This document shows, piece by piece, positions 41,646 to 52,903 of a stretch of 64,000 bases of DNA. The position numbers and the translations under genes are program-made. The first letter of the stretch is position 1. Every line of letters begins with the position of its first letter. The notes beneath the pieces are model-generated. The model made no database searches, had not been told where the DNA came from, and worked only from the letters and a program-made list of their open reading frames with translations. Source of the stretch: a gamma proteobacterium NOR5-3 (GTDB lineage Bacteria > Pseudomonadota > Gammaproteobacteria > Pseudomonadales > Halieaceae); contig DS999406.1 in assembly GCA_000158155.1 (NCBI GenBank), forward strand, positions 395,558 to 459,557. The letters are read 5' to 3'.

Positions 41646-42263
41646 ATGACTGAGCAAGCACACCGCAACGCAGGCGTCCCGCACTGGCGACGCGAAGAAC
41701 AGCTTTCCGGGCCAATACTGGCGCCGGTGCGCAGCTGGCTGCTCGATGACGGCTCGCTGACCCAGCATTTGCTCGATACCGGTAAAGAGTTCTCTCTGGA
41801 ACGCTGGCATCAGCGCTGGGAAGCCCCGCGTCCGGACGAACGCAGGCTTCTGCGCATGCCTCTTAAAGAGCTGGCCATGGTGCGTCAGATTGTTATGCGC
41901 CTGGATGACAAGGCGGTGGTCTATGCGCGTTCGGTGTTTCCGGCAAGTACGCTCGATGGTCCATTACTCAGGCTGCGGCGTTTACACAATAAGAGCCTGG
42001 GTGCTTTTTTGTTCTCGCGACCCGACATGCGGCGAAGCCCCTTCCAGGTCGCTTTGCTGGCTGGCAATGACGCCTATCTGCCACAATCACTGCATCAGCA
42101 TAACGAAGCCTGGGCGCGGCGCTCCTGTTTTGCGGTAGCGGCCAAGCCCATACTGGTCAGTGAGGTGTTTCTGGAGGATTTTCCCCGCTGGAAATCCGCA
42201 ACACCCCTGCACCGCTCCCGGCGAGGCCAAGTCAGCGCTACAATTGGCCGATTCCGGTCCTGA
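41646..42263 (+). CDS. ubiC: chorismate lyase UbiC
   Basis: Converts chorismate to 4-hydroxybenzoate and pyruvate, first step of ubiquinone synthesis. The 205 residues include the substrate arginine in [11 protein letters not shown] (about 93-103), the [11 protein letters not shown] strand and the catalytic glutamate region [11 protein letters not shown] (about 172-182). ubiA follows with a 19-base gap, and its product uses 4-hydroxybenzoate, forming the usual ubiCA unit. Confidence 0.93.
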   Translation: MTEQAHRNAGVPHWRREEQLSGPILAPVRSWLLDDGSLTQHLLDTGKEFSLERWHQRWEAPRPDERRLLRMPLKELAMVRQIVMRLDDKAVVYARSVFPASTLDGPLLRLRRLHNKSLGAFLFSRPDMRRSPFQVALLAGNDAYLPQSLHQHNEAWARRSCFAVAAKPILVSEVFLEDFPRWKSATPLHRSRRGQVSATIGRFRS

Positions 42264-42282
42264 CAGAGACAGCAACCCCGTA

Positions 42283-43173
42283 ATGAACACCAGCACCACA
42301 CTGCCCACTGATTCGCCCAGCAAGTTGTCGGCGTTGCTGCGTCTGATTCGCTGGGACCGACCCATTGGCACGCTGTTGCTACTGTGGCCGACCCTGTGGG
42401 CGCTCTGGATTGCGGCTGAGGGCGTGCCGGATATCAAGCTCCTGGTGATCTTTGCTCTGGGTACGCTGCTTATGCGCTCCTCCGGCTGCATCATCAATGA
42501 TCTGGCGGACAGGAATCTCGATGGGGGGGTTGAGCGCACCCGGAACCGGCCATTGGTCACCGGCGATGTCACGGTAGTCGAAGCGCTGGCGTTTTTTGTC
42601 GTGCTGTGTCTGCTGGCCTTTGGACTGGTACTCATGACCAACCTGCTAACCATCCTGCTTTCGGTGCCCGCTCTACTCCTGGCATCCTGTTACCCGTTAA
42701 TGAAGCGCTACACCCATCTTCCTCAGGTGGTGCTGGGTCTCGCCTTTTCCTGGTCCATTCCCATGGCGTTTGCGGCCCAGCAAGGCAGCCTACCTGCGCC
42801 GCTGTGGCTGCTGTTCACCGGCAGCGTACTGTGGACCGTGGTCTACGACACCAAATACGCCATGGTAGATCGCCGAAACGACCTGGAAATCGGTATTAAA
42901 AGCACTGCGATTCTATTTGGGGAGTCCGATCGCAGTGTTATCGCCGTATTACAGGTACTGTGTCTTGCAGCATTGGTCCTGGCAGGCAGAGAGTTCGGGC
43001 TGGGCTGGCCCTACTATCTGTCTTTACTGGTAGCGGCCGGGCTGTTTGCTTATCACCTGTACTTGATTCGCGAACGCGATGAGGCGGCATGTTTCAAAGC
43101 ATTCCTACACAACAACTGGGTCGGCGTAACGATTTTTCTGGGTATTGTTGCCAACTACGCGATGCCGGCTTGA
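42283..43173 (+). CDS. ubiA: 4-hydroxybenzoate polyprenyltransferase UbiA
   Basis: Integral-membrane prenyltransferase that attaches the isoprenoid tail to 4-hydroxybenzoate. Two aspartate-rich motifs are present: [16 protein letters not shown] (about 70-85) and [12 protein letters not shown] (about 190-201), within about nine membrane helices. ATG 42283 gives 296 residues; a longer open frame upstream overlaps ubiC and is not family-like. The next gene begins 16 bases after its stop. Confidence 0.96.
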   Translation: MNTSTTLPTDSPSKLSALLRLIRWDRPIGTLLLLWPTLWALWIAAEGVPDIKLLVIFALGTLLMRSSGCIINDLADRNLDGGVERTRNRPLVTGDVTVVEALAFFVVLCLLAFGLVLMTNLLTILLSVPALLLASCYPLMKRYTHLPQVVLGLAFSWSIPMAFAAQQGSLPAPLWLLFTGSVLWTVVYDTKYAMVDRRNDLEIGIKSTAILFGESDRSVIAVLQVLCLAALVLAGREFGLGWPYYLSLLVAAGLFAYHLYLIRERDEAACFKAFLHNNWVGVTIFLGIVANYAMPA

Positions 43174-43189
43174 GTTTGCGGGATCGCTC

Positions 43190-44341
43190 ATGAACCTCGA
43201 ATTAGAGGTGCTTGGCTCCGTTGCAGACATTCCCGCCACCCAGTGGGAAGCACTGCGCCGCGATGACTATCCGTTTTTGCGCCACGATTTTCTGTTGGGG
43301 CTGGAGCAGGCGGATTGCACCACCGCTGCAGCCGGATGGGAACCGGCACACCTTCGCCTGAAAGATAAAGACCGTACGCTTGCCATACTGCCGGCCTGGC
43401 TAAAGACCCATTCCTACGGGGAGTACGTGTTTGACTGGGCCTGGGCGGACGCCTGGCGGCGCATGGGCCTGGAGTACTACCCCAAGCTGCTCACGGCAAT
43501 TCCCTTCACACCGGCAACCGGTCCCCGTCTACTTTACGCCGAAGATTTAGACCCGGCGTTTCTCTGGGCGACATTTCGGGAGCAGATGCCGGCGCTCGCC
43601 CATAGTCTGGGCGTATCGTCCTGGCATGTGCTGTTTCCTCGCGCCGAAGACGCTCGATCACTTGCCGCAGCGGGTATGCATACGCGCCATCAGGTGCAGT
43701 TTCATTGGTTCAATCGGGGCTACGAGAGCTTTGATGATTTTTTGGATACCTTCTCAAGTCGCAAACGCAAATCCCTGCGCCGGGAGCGCCGCCGCGTCAG
43801 CGAGCAGGGCCTGACGCTCACCATGCGCAATGGCACCGAGTTGAGCGAAGACGACTGGACCGTATTCCATCGCTTTTACCAGATGACCTTTGCCAAACGC
43901 AGCGGTCATGGTGGGTATCTCACCCGGGAGTTCTTTTTGGAGGTCGCCGCCAACATGGGAGAGCAGGTGCTCATGGCGCTGGCCGAGGAAGACGGCGTTC
44001 CGGTGGCCGGTGCTCTGTACTTTTGCGATGGCGAAACTCTATACGGCCGCTATTGGGGCTGTATCCGTGAGTACGACTGTCTGCACTTTGAAACCTGCTA
44101 CTACCAGGGTATCGACTACTGTATTCGTCACGGTCTCAAGCGCTTTGATCCCGGTGCTCAGGGCGAGCACAAAATTCAGCGTGGCTTTGAGCCGACGACC
44201 ACGCTGTCCTGCCATTGGATCGCAAGCCCCGAGCTTGATGCCGCCGTGGGTAACTTTACGCAACAGGAGCAGGCCCACGTGGAGGAATACCGCAAGGACG
44301 CCATGAGTCTGCTGCCCTTTAAAGAGGCGCAGGGCGATTAA
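43190..44341 (+). CDS. GNAT-fold acyltransferase of the COG3146/DUF482 type
   Basis: A 383-residue protein resembling the COG3146 family (GNAT/FemAB-like, once called DUF482). Recognisable stretches are YPFLRHDFLLGLEQ (about 25-38), GEYVFDWAWADA (about 79-90), ATGPRLL and the C-terminal GAQGEHKIQRGFEPT. Acylation of peptidoglycan or amino-acid substrates has been proposed for the family, but the substrate is not known. ATG 43190 is chosen because the family starts there (MNLELEVLGSV). It ends the housekeeping run; the accessory region follows. Confidence 0.85.
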   Translation: MNLELEVLGSVADIPATQWEALRRDDYPFLRHDFLLGLEQADCTTAAAGWEPAHLRLKDKDRTLAILPAWLKTHSYGEYVFDWAWADAWRRMGLEYYPKLLTAIPFTPATGPRLLYAEDLDPAFLWATFREQMPALAHSLGVSSWHVLFPRAEDARSLAAAGMHTRHQVQFHWFNRGYESFDDFLDTFSSRKRKSLRRERRRVSEQGLTLTMRNGTELSEDDWTVFHRFYQMTFAKRSGHGGYLTREFFLEVAANMGEQVLMALAEEDGVPVAGALYFCDGETLYGRYWGCIREYDCLHFETCYYQGIDYCIRHGLKRFDPGAQGEHKIQRGFEPTTTLSCHWIASPELDAAVGNFTQQEQAHVEEYRKDAMSLLPFKEAQGD

Positions 44342-44490
44342 GTTCTAGTAGCAGGGGACACTGATACCGGTAGTAATCCGAGAAGCGCATGAGGCTGACT
44401 ACCTCGCACGTGGACAAACAACGCGAATCTGATTAATCATGAAATGGTCAGAGTGTTCCTACTGACTTTACCAAGAATGGTTATTTATCG

Positions 44491-45129
44491 ATGGACGATT
44501 TGATTCAGTCGGCAATTGACGACCTTTGTGGAAAGTATCACCCCCATACGGTAATCCTGTATGGATCCTACGCCAGAGGAGAGCCAGGCCCTGAAAGCGA
44601 TATCGATTTCGCCTGCTTTTCTGACGATGCCGTTGAACAAAAGGATGCTCGACTTTTTCAGGGTGTCTATTTGGATGCCTGGGTGTACCCGAGCTCTGCG
44701 CTGGAAGAAGTTCCTCAGGAATCGCTGCGCTTTGGTGACGGGATCGCTGTGGTTGATAACAAGAGCCTCGGTGACGCTTATCTGACGGCAGTCAGAGAAA
44801 AAATCGCACAAGGCCCGGACCCTCGACCACAAAGTGAGTTGCGACACAACTGCGAGTGGATAGAGAAAATGCTGTCGCGATCGCAGTCGGCCAATACCGA
44901 CTCCAGGTACCGACGGACATGGCTGCAATTTGAATTGCTCGAACTTTACTTTGAACTCAGAAACCTTTGGTTTCTCGGGCACAAAAAAAGTTTTGCTTAC
45001 CTTGCCGAGTACGACGAGAAGGGACTGGCGCTGTTCGAATCGATGTACAACTTACCCGAGGATTATTCGGCAATGAAAGCTGTGGCTGAGCATGTGATGC
45101 AGACTGTGGAGCTTAGTGGAAACGGCTAG
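44491..45129 (+). CDS. nucleotidyltransferase-domain protein
   Basis: A 212-residue protein with a minimal nucleotidyltransferase core: G25-S26, ten residues, D37-x-D39 (GSYARGEPGPESDID), with a third acidic residue at D62. This active site is complete. The helical C-terminal half ends around ELRNLWFLGHKKSF, which contains R157-x6-H164, reminiscent of HEPN RNase motifs. That match may be chance, because related nucleotidyltransferase proteins carry RxLWxLGP here. It is a stand-alone gene without a visible partner toxin or antitoxin. The substrate (nucleic acid, protein or drug) is unknown. Confidence 0.75.
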   Translation: MDDLIQSAIDDLCGKYHPHTVILYGSYARGEPGPESDIDFACFSDDAVEQKDARLFQGVYLDAWVYPSSALEEVPQESLRFGDGIAVVDNKSLGDAYLTAVREKIAQGPDPRPQSELRHNCEWIEKMLSRSQSANTDSRYRRTWLQFELLELYFELRNLWFLGHKKSFAYLAEYDEKGLALFESMYNLPEDYSAMKAVAEHVMQTVELSGNG

Positions 45130-45205
45130 ACCCTTGATTGCACGGCCTGCTGACAAAAACACAGATGCGTCGACAGGTTATGTGCTTCTCAGAATACTGA
45201 CCTGA

Positions 45206-45679
45206 TTAACTTCGTCCCAGCGAAGCCAGCGGTGCCGACGCGAGGTGTTCGAGTATACGTTTGAGTGCCGCAACGTTGCTTTCATCTTCGGTGCTCTCGA
45301 GCGCGTCCAGCAGCACTGCGCGAATGTCGTCGGCTTCGACCCGCTCCATCTCCCACCCGGGGTACAAACGCTCGCGCTTGTCGACACTTCGGTCCAGCTG
45401 GACAATATCGTGATGCCGTGAATCACCATGAAGAGTCGCGACCAGGTTTTGCACTTCGGTGGGCGGCCCCTCGACCCATTGGAAGAAGACGCCGCTGCCG
45501 AAAACCAGCATCCCGGTTATGCCTCGGTCGGCATTGCGGCGCTGAGAGAACTCGATAAGGCGATCGACCTCTTCGTCACCGACGCCTTCGGAGGCACGAC
45601 TGCAGTACACGAAAGTTTCAAGCGCAATTGCAGAGTGTTCCAGGTCAGCTTCGGGTGGAAAGCCGGGTTCGTCGAACAT
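45206..45679 (-). CDS. BLUF-domain blue-light photoreceptor
   Basis: Flavin-binding photosensor of the BLUF family, 157 residues with one domain. The residues of the flavin hydrogen-bond switch are visible: Y25 (FVYCSRA), N49 (RRNADRGITGML), Q67 (FFQWVEG) and the late W109/M111 pair (YPGWEM). About 20 residues precede the first strand, and a helical tail (about 120-157) follows with no output domain, so it should signal by protein-protein contact. No partner is encoded next to it. Regulation is not evident. Confidence 0.92.
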   Translation of the reverse strand: MFDEPGFPPEADLEHSAIALETFVYCSRASEGVGDEEVDRLIEFSQRRNADRGITGMLVFGSGVFFQWVEGPPTEVQNLVATLHGDSRHHDIVQLDRSVDKRERLYPGWEMERVEADDIRAVLLDALESTEDESNVAALKRILEHLASAPLASLGRS

Positions 45680-45909
45680 GAATGTCGCTCACTTTATCTA
45701 TGCGGGGCAGGCCGGAACAGCCGCTTTGGCAAAGGAGAGTAGCGCATTTTTCTACATTGTGTTCGAAACCTTACGTTTGCTCGCATCCCGGACCTGACCT
45801 CTGCTGGTGGCCAAAAATAGTCATTAGATCGGCTGGATTCAGCACTGAGCTAGATACCACCCTGACATTTTCTGAGGCAGTGCCCAGAGATCAACTTCGC
45901 CTAATATGT
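45680..45909. other. 230-base gap upstream of the BLUF gene
   Basis: No gene seen. It must hold the BLUF gene promoter on the minus strand, but no clear -35/-10 pair stands out. Reading frames here are short and show no family features. Confidence 0.5.
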
Positions 45910-46349
45910 CTAACCGTTAATGTTATGGCTTGGGTATCGCTCTAACGGCAGCAGACGCGAGTCTTCCAGCGCAGCCGTTCGATGACCAACACCCGCGATG
46001 TAGGCTTCATTCGTCGCAAAAGCAATGAAGCTCTGCAGCGAATCCTGACGAATTAGCATTAGCAAATACCAGCGCTCGTCCTGCGGGCCGACAAAGAATT
46101 TCCCTCCCTCGCCCAGAAACTCAATATCCCCGCCAGAATCCTGTGAAAAAGGCAGCGTATGATCGATATATCGCTGGTACGCCTCTCGACCTGAAATCGC
46201 CCGCTGCGGAGCCAGATCTGGAAAGTCAGCGTAATCGGCCACCGCCCTGAATCTCAGCAGATTCTCAGCATAACGACCTCACCGCTAATATTCCGGGCAA
46301 ACAAATTCAACGCTGATTCATCAGTCGCGTCGATGTAAGTTTTGCTCAA
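45910..46349 (-). pseudogene. DUF1330-like protein, frameshifted near its N-terminus
   Basis: A small ferredoxin-fold (ABM/DUF1330-like) protein. A TTG at 46349 with AAGGAGG nine bases upstream begins SKTYIDATDESALNLFARN and continues ISGEVVML, then stops three codons later. The rest (NLLRFRAVADYADFPDLAPQ... ending HRTAALEDSRLLPLERYPS) is in another frame. Removing two bases (an AG at about 46264-46265) restores the family stretch VVMLNLLRFR. So the gene looks recently broken or carries a sequencing error. A GTG at 46242 could start a shortened 110-residue product. The family function is unknown. Confidence 0.65.
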
Positions 46350-46645
46350 AGATTCCGTCCTCCTTCAAAACTCGATGATGAAGCAAACTGTCGTTTTCAT
46401 GAAACCCGCAAGAGTCAAAATCCCAAAATAATTGATTCACACACGAACAACAGTCTTGAGGCGTTAGGCTACATCGCTCAGGACCGCTTTCGTCTACGAA
46501 CGGAAGTTGGGGCTGGCTTGGGTGAAACGGCGGCTACCGACTGCCGCCATTCGCGAGTTCATTCTATTGGCTCGCTCATTAATTAGCCTGATGTATTCGT
46601 TGATGATCGACACCCGCGCGCGTCGAGCATGGGCGCCTCTGTCGC
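46350..46645. other. intergenic stretch between the DUF1330-like gene and the nitroreductase promoter
   Basis: About 300 bases without a gene on either strand. It should contain the minus-strand promoter of the DUF1330-like gene, which I could not identify. The right end leads directly into the well-formed promoter at 46646. Confidence 0.5.
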
Positions 46646-46690
46646 TTGACAGACATGGCGGCCCGGCTTATACATAGATATCTATGTATA
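46646..46690 (+). promoter_or_regulatory. sigma-70 promoter with palindromic operator for the nitroreductase-marR operon
   Basis: TTGACA (46646-46651) is followed after 17 bases by TATACA (46669-46674), a near-consensus promoter. A perfect 22-bp palindrome (half-site TATACATAGAT, 46669-46690) begins on the -10 and covers the predicted start of transcription. MarR-type repressors bind such palindromes, and the operon's second gene is a MarR regulator, so autorepression is the likely logic (inference). Confidence 0.75.
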
Positions 46691-46714
46691 TGTTCCGTGA
46701 CGAGGACTAAAGCC

Positions 46715-47851
46715 ATGTTGACACGTCGATTCGTGCTTCAGGCCGCCGGCGCGAGTGCCGTAGTCATTGGCGCCGGCGCAAGCGCTTACGCGGTCCTGTC
46801 ACCGTCGGTAGCGTCAGCGCAGGAGCCTTGGCTGCGCGCCGGCCAACGCTTCGGTGATCCGCGTCTTGATGCACTGGCCTTTGCGATCCTGGCCCCTAAC
46901 CCGCACAACCGGCAACCCTGGTTGATCCGCCTCGAGGGCAACGATGAGCTGCAGGTGTTCTGCCAACTCGACCGGCGTCTGCCGCGGACGGATCCACTGG
47001 ACCGTCAGATCGTCATTGGTTTCGGTGCCTTCCTTGAACTCCTGCGCATGGCTGCTGCAAAGGAAGGTATCGCGGCCGACATCACACCTTTTCCGGAGGG
47101 CGCGCCGGTTGGACGTCTCGATTCCCGCCCCGTGGCCCGTGTCCGGTTCACTGCCGCCGGGGCAGCGGCCGATCCACTCTTTGCCGAGGTGCTGCGGCGC
47201 CGCACGGTCCGAAAACCCTTCTCGCCGGAGGTGCCCGCCGAGCAAACCCTAGCCGGTATTTTTGCTGAGGACGCGACGGGGTTCAGCAGCGGCGGAGAGC
47301 GCCACGCGGCGCTTCGCGAAATTTGTCTGGAGGGCTGGGCGGTGGAGCACGCTTATGCGCCCACCCGAGCCGAGAGCACGACGCTAACGCGGATCGGCGC
47401 AGCCGAGGTTGTGGCAAATCCTGATGGCATCGCCCTGTATGGGGCTCCTATCGAAGCCGCCCGGCTCGCCGGTCCGCTGTCTCGAACCGCTATGGATAGC
47501 CCCGGGAGCTGGGCCCACGGGCAGGTCGAGACGTTCTACAGCAAGGCCATCGAGTCGAGCCCGGTCTTCGGCTGGTTGCTCGGTAGGGGCGACAGCCAAG
47601 TGGAGCGTCTCGATGCCGGACGGCGCTGGCTGCGGCTGCACCTGGCGGCGACCCGGGAGGGCCTGGGTTTTCAGCCGCTCAGCCAGGCACTTCAGGAGTT
47701 CGCGCCCATGGCGCCGCTCTTAGACCGTGTACATGCGCTCCTGGCACCGGAAGGGGAGCGCGTGCACGGACTGTTCCGCCTCGGCTTCGCTAGCAGCCCC
47801 CCGCCGGCGCCGCGCTGGCAGCTAGAGACTCGACTGATCGAGGCGACTTGA
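46715..47851 (+). CDS. Tat-exported nitroreductase-like flavoprotein
   Basis: A 378-residue protein with a twin-arginine signal (TRRFVLQAAGASAVVIGAGA, about 3-22; probable cleavage after SVASAQ near 36). The mature part resembles the Acg/nitroreductase-like FMN fold: LAFAILAPNPHNRQPW (about 50-65) is the phosphate-binding opening and RRRTVRKPF (about 165-173) a second signature. It is probably a periplasmic flavoenzyme reducing nitro or quinone compounds; the substrate is unknown. ATG 46715 has GAGGA upstream and lies 34 bases after the predicted transcription start. Its stop overlaps the marR start. Confidence 0.85.
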   Translation: MLTRRFVLQAAGASAVVIGAGASAYAVLSPSVASAQEPWLRAGQRFGDPRLDALAFAILAPNPHNRQPWLIRLEGNDELQVFCQLDRRLPRTDPLDRQIVIGFGAFLELLRMAAAKEGIAADITPFPEGAPVGRLDSRPVARVRFTAAGAAADPLFAEVLRRRTVRKPFSPEVPAEQTLAGIFAEDATGFSSGGERHAALREICLEGWAVEHAYAPTRAESTTLTRIGAAEVVANPDGIALYGAPIEAARLAGPLSRTAMDSPGSWAHGQVETFYSKAIESSPVFGWLLGRGDSQVERLDAGRRWLRLHLAATREGLGFQPLSQALQEFAPMAPLLDRVHALLAPEGERVHGLFRLGFASSPPPAPRWQLETRLIEAT

Positions 47852-48339
47852 TGGACGCACGCAGGGCCCAGTTGAGTCGAGGAGGCTTCGCAGAGGCTGG
47901 ACTTCCTGATGATCCGGCGCTGTTCAAGGTGATGAGCGAAATCACGATGATCGCCCACTTAGCAGACACCGCGTTCTCGCAGGTGCTGCCACCGGGCGTT
48001 ACGACGGCACAGTTTGGGGTGTTGAACCGCCTCGTGCGACTGCGCTGTCGTGAGACCACGAGCCAGCTCGCGGCAGCCTTTCAGGTCGCCCAGCCGACCA
48101 TGACGTCCACAGTGCGGCGCCTCAGGGATAAGGCGCTGGTCGATCTCGAGCAGGACCCCGACGACCTGAGGTCGCGCTTCGTGGTGATCACCCCCGCGGG
48201 CGAGGCCGTGCGCGATACCTCCGTGGACGCCCTTTCGCCATACCTCAGTCTCTTTGCCGCCGAAGCGCCGGACCTTAACTTCGAGGCGCTGCTCGAGCCG
48301 CTTACCCGGTTACGGACCTTTCTCGACCAGCGGCGCTAG
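47851..48339 (+). CDS. MarR family transcriptional regulator
   Basis: Winged helix-turn-helix regulator of 162 residues. The DNA-binding part reads TSQLAAAFQVAQPTMTSTVR followed by RLRDKALVDLEQDPDDLRSR (wing) and FVVITPAG. ATG 47851 overlaps the nitroreductase stop (TGATG), giving coupled translation. It most likely represses its own operon through the palindrome at 46669-46690, with an aromatic or oxidative ligand as inducer (inference). The insertion sequence begins 72 bases after its stop. Confidence 0.9.
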   Translation: MDARRAQLSRGGFAEAGLPDDPALFKVMSEITMIAHLADTAFSQVLPPGVTTAQFGVLNRLVRLRCRETTSQLAAAFQVAQPTMTSTVRRLRDKALVDLEQDPDDLRSRFVVITPAGEAVRDTSVDALSPYLSLFAAEAPDLNFEALLEPLTRLRTFLDQRR

Positions 48340-48407
48340 CAATGCTCACTTGGCCGATTGCGGCCGCTAAGCGACTTGAGTTCTGCCCTCAGTCGATGAC
48401 CGCTCTG

Positions 48408-48411
48408 AGGT
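48408..48411. repeat. target-site duplication, left copy (AGGT)
   Basis: AGGT immediately precedes the left inverted end of the insertion sequence and recurs immediately after the right end at 50100-50103, as expected for a 4-base target duplication. Confidence 0.7.
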
Positions 48412-48429
48412 CAGACTGTGTGAAAACTC
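48412..48429. repeat. left terminal inverted repeat of the IS
   Basis: CAGACTGTGTGAAAACTC, 17 of 18 matches with the reverse complement of 50082-50099. Confidence 0.9.
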
Positions 48430-48473
48430 CTCAACGAGATATGATCTGACTTTCTCGCTGAAGAGTTGCTGCC

Positions 48474-49907
48474 ATGAGTGGATTCATCGAGGGCGAAAGC
48501 CGATCACAGGCCACGCTGTTTCCTGAACGCATTGATGATTACATCGCAGAAGATAACGCAGTTCGCGTTATCGACGTGTTCGTCGATGATTTAGATCTCT
48601 CCGGTTTGGGTTTCAAAACGATCCCCGCAGTCACAGGTCGGCCCGCTTACCACCCGGCCATGATGTTGAAGCTCTATATTTACGGCTACCTCAATCGTAT
48701 CCAGTCCTCTCGTCGGCTAGAGCGTGAAGCCGGGCGTAATGTGGAGCTGATGTGGTTAACAGGCAGACTGACACCGGACTTCAAAACCATCGCCGACTTT
48801 CGCAAGAACAACGGTGAAGCCATTCGCCTGGTGTGTCGAGAGTTCGTCATGCTGTGCCGCAAGCTCAATCTGTTTAGTGATGCCTTTGTGGCGATTGATG
48901 GCAGCAAATTCAAAGCGGTGAACAACCGCAATCGCAACTTCAGTAAAGCCAAGATCAAGAAACGCCTGGAGCAGATCGACGACAGCATCGCCCGCTATCT
49001 GGGTCAGATCGCCAGCGCCGACCGGCGCGACAGTGAGACCAGTCACACCAAGACCGATCGACTGGAAAATAAAGTCGCGGCGCTTAAGGAGGAGATTCAG
49101 GCACTAAAAAAGCTCGAGGTCCGGATGCTGGCAACACCGGACCAACAAATATCCCTGACTGATCCCGACGCCCGCGTCATGTCTACCGCGGCGCGCAGCA
49201 AAGCGATTGTCGGCTACAACGTGCAGGCTGCTGTCGATACCGAGCACCATTTGATCGTAGCCCACGAAGTCACCAACATCGGACACGATCGCTCGCAACT
49301 GGCTAACATGGCAATCCAAGCAAAAGCGGCGCTCGACTGCGAAGACCTGTCAGTGCTGGCGGACCGTGGTTACTTTAGTGGGGCTGAGATACTGGCCTGC
49401 GAGAACGCGGGCATTACGGCCTACGTGCCCAAGACACAAACCTCGAACAACCAGGCCAAAGGACTGTTTGCTCGGGCAGACTTCGTCTATCAACCGGAAG
49501 ATGACGAATACGAATGTCCGGCCGGCGAGCGATTGATCTATCGGTACACGAGCGAGCAGCAAGACAAAGCGATTCGTCGTTACTGGTCATCGGCCTGCTC
49601 ACAGTGCGAGCTAAAACCAAAATGCACGACGGGAAAGCAACGCCGCATGGGACGCTGGGAACATGAAGAAGTATTAGAGGCCATGGAAGATCGGGTGGAC
49701 CGACTGTCGAACTGCATGCGCATTCGCGGTAGCACAGTGGAGCATCCCTTTGGCACAATCAAATCCTGGCTCGGGCCGACGCACTTCCAGATGAAGACAC
49801 TCAAACATGTCAGCACAGAAATGAGCCTGCATGTCCTGTCCTACAACCTCAAACGGATGTTGCAGATGTTTGGTGTTGTACCGCTGATGGCAGCGATAAG
49901 AGGCTAA
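48474..49907 (+). CDS. IS1182 family transposase
   Basis: DDE transposase of 477 residues, apparently full length. The N-terminal DNA-binding part includes RPAYHPAMMLKLYIYGYLNR. The catalytic acidic residues are likely in VAIDGSKFKAVN (about 140), LADRGYF (about 300) and TVEHPFGTIKSWLG (about 423-436). A coiled coil (about 195-225) and a zinc-type CSQCELKPKC cluster (about 378-387) are also visible. No frameshift or stop, so the element may be active. Confidence 0.95.
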   Translation: MSGFIEGESRSQATLFPERIDDYIAEDNAVRVIDVFVDDLDLSGLGFKTIPAVTGRPAYHPAMMLKLYIYGYLNRIQSSRRLEREAGRNVELMWLTGRLTPDFKTIADFRKNNGEAIRLVCREFVMLCRKLNLFSDAFVAIDGSKFKAVNNRNRNFSKAKIKKRLEQIDDSIARYLGQIASADRRDSETSHTKTDRLENKVAALKEEIQALKKLEVRMLATPDQQISLTDPDARVMSTAARSKAIVGYNVQAAVDTEHHLIVAHEVTNIGHDRSQLANMAIQAKAALDCEDLSVLADRGYFSGAEILACENAGITAYVPKTQTSNNQAKGLFARADFVYQPEDDEYECPAGERLIYRYTSEQQDKAIRRYWSSACSQCELKPKCTTGKQRRMGRWEHEEVLEAMEDRVDRLSNCMRIRGSTVEHPFGTIKSWLGPTHFQMKTLKHVSTEMSLHVLSYNLKRMLQMFGVVPLMAAIRG

Positions 49908-50081
49908 GCAGCCTCATTTTGCGCCTCGAAATCCATCATCTGAGGCCGCATATTCGCGACTCTGAGCGACGCACTTTGAAGCCCCAATAATTGCCAAGGA
50001 AACCTGCGATGCCGCAAGGGCCTCTCATTGAGTCGAGCGGACCTGCTGTGCGCAGTAAATCGGTGCGACAAGTAGCAAAGC

Positions 50082-50099
50082 GAGTTTTGACACAGTCTG
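50082..50099. repeat. right terminal inverted repeat of the IS
   Basis: Reverse complement of the left end with one mismatch; directly followed by the AGGT target duplication at 50100-50103. Confidence 0.9.
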
Positions 50100-50103
50100 A
50101 GGT
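50100..50103. repeat. target-site duplication, right copy (AGGT)
   Basis: Matches AGGT at 48408-48411 across the insertion sequence. Confidence 0.7.
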
Positions 50104-50223
50104 GTTTTGCGACATCGCCAGAACCCGCTTTCGCAGGTGTGAGTTGCCGTTTCTCGAATTGTAGTGTTTGTAGGCAGGAGCGACCTGCCTTAAAAAACCG
50201 CAGTCCAGGTCAAATGTGGTGCT

Positions 50224-52883
<2,660 letters not shown>

Positions 52884-52903
52884 TTAGCGGCCTGAGCCGT
52901 TTT

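Larger units (their letters stand above)
48412..50099 (+). mobile_element. IS1182-type insertion sequence, complete
   Basis: A 1688-bp element bounded by 18-bp inverted ends that differ at one position (left CAGACTGTGTGAAAACTC at 48412-48429; right reverse complement CAGACTGTGTCAAAACTC at 50082-50099) and flanked by the direct repeat AGGT. It holds one intact transposase gene and about 190 bases of non-coding right end. It is inserted between marR and the gyrB terminator, disrupting no recognisable gene. Confidence 0.9.

Noticed and set aside
44491-45129. Toxin-antitoxin pair
   Set aside because: Only one gene is present; no partner reading frame with a ribosome site lies within 150 bases on either side.
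50173-50191. Hairpin as transposase terminator
   Set aside because: The stem is only 7 bp, lies beyond the IS end and is followed by A rather than T on the relevant strand.
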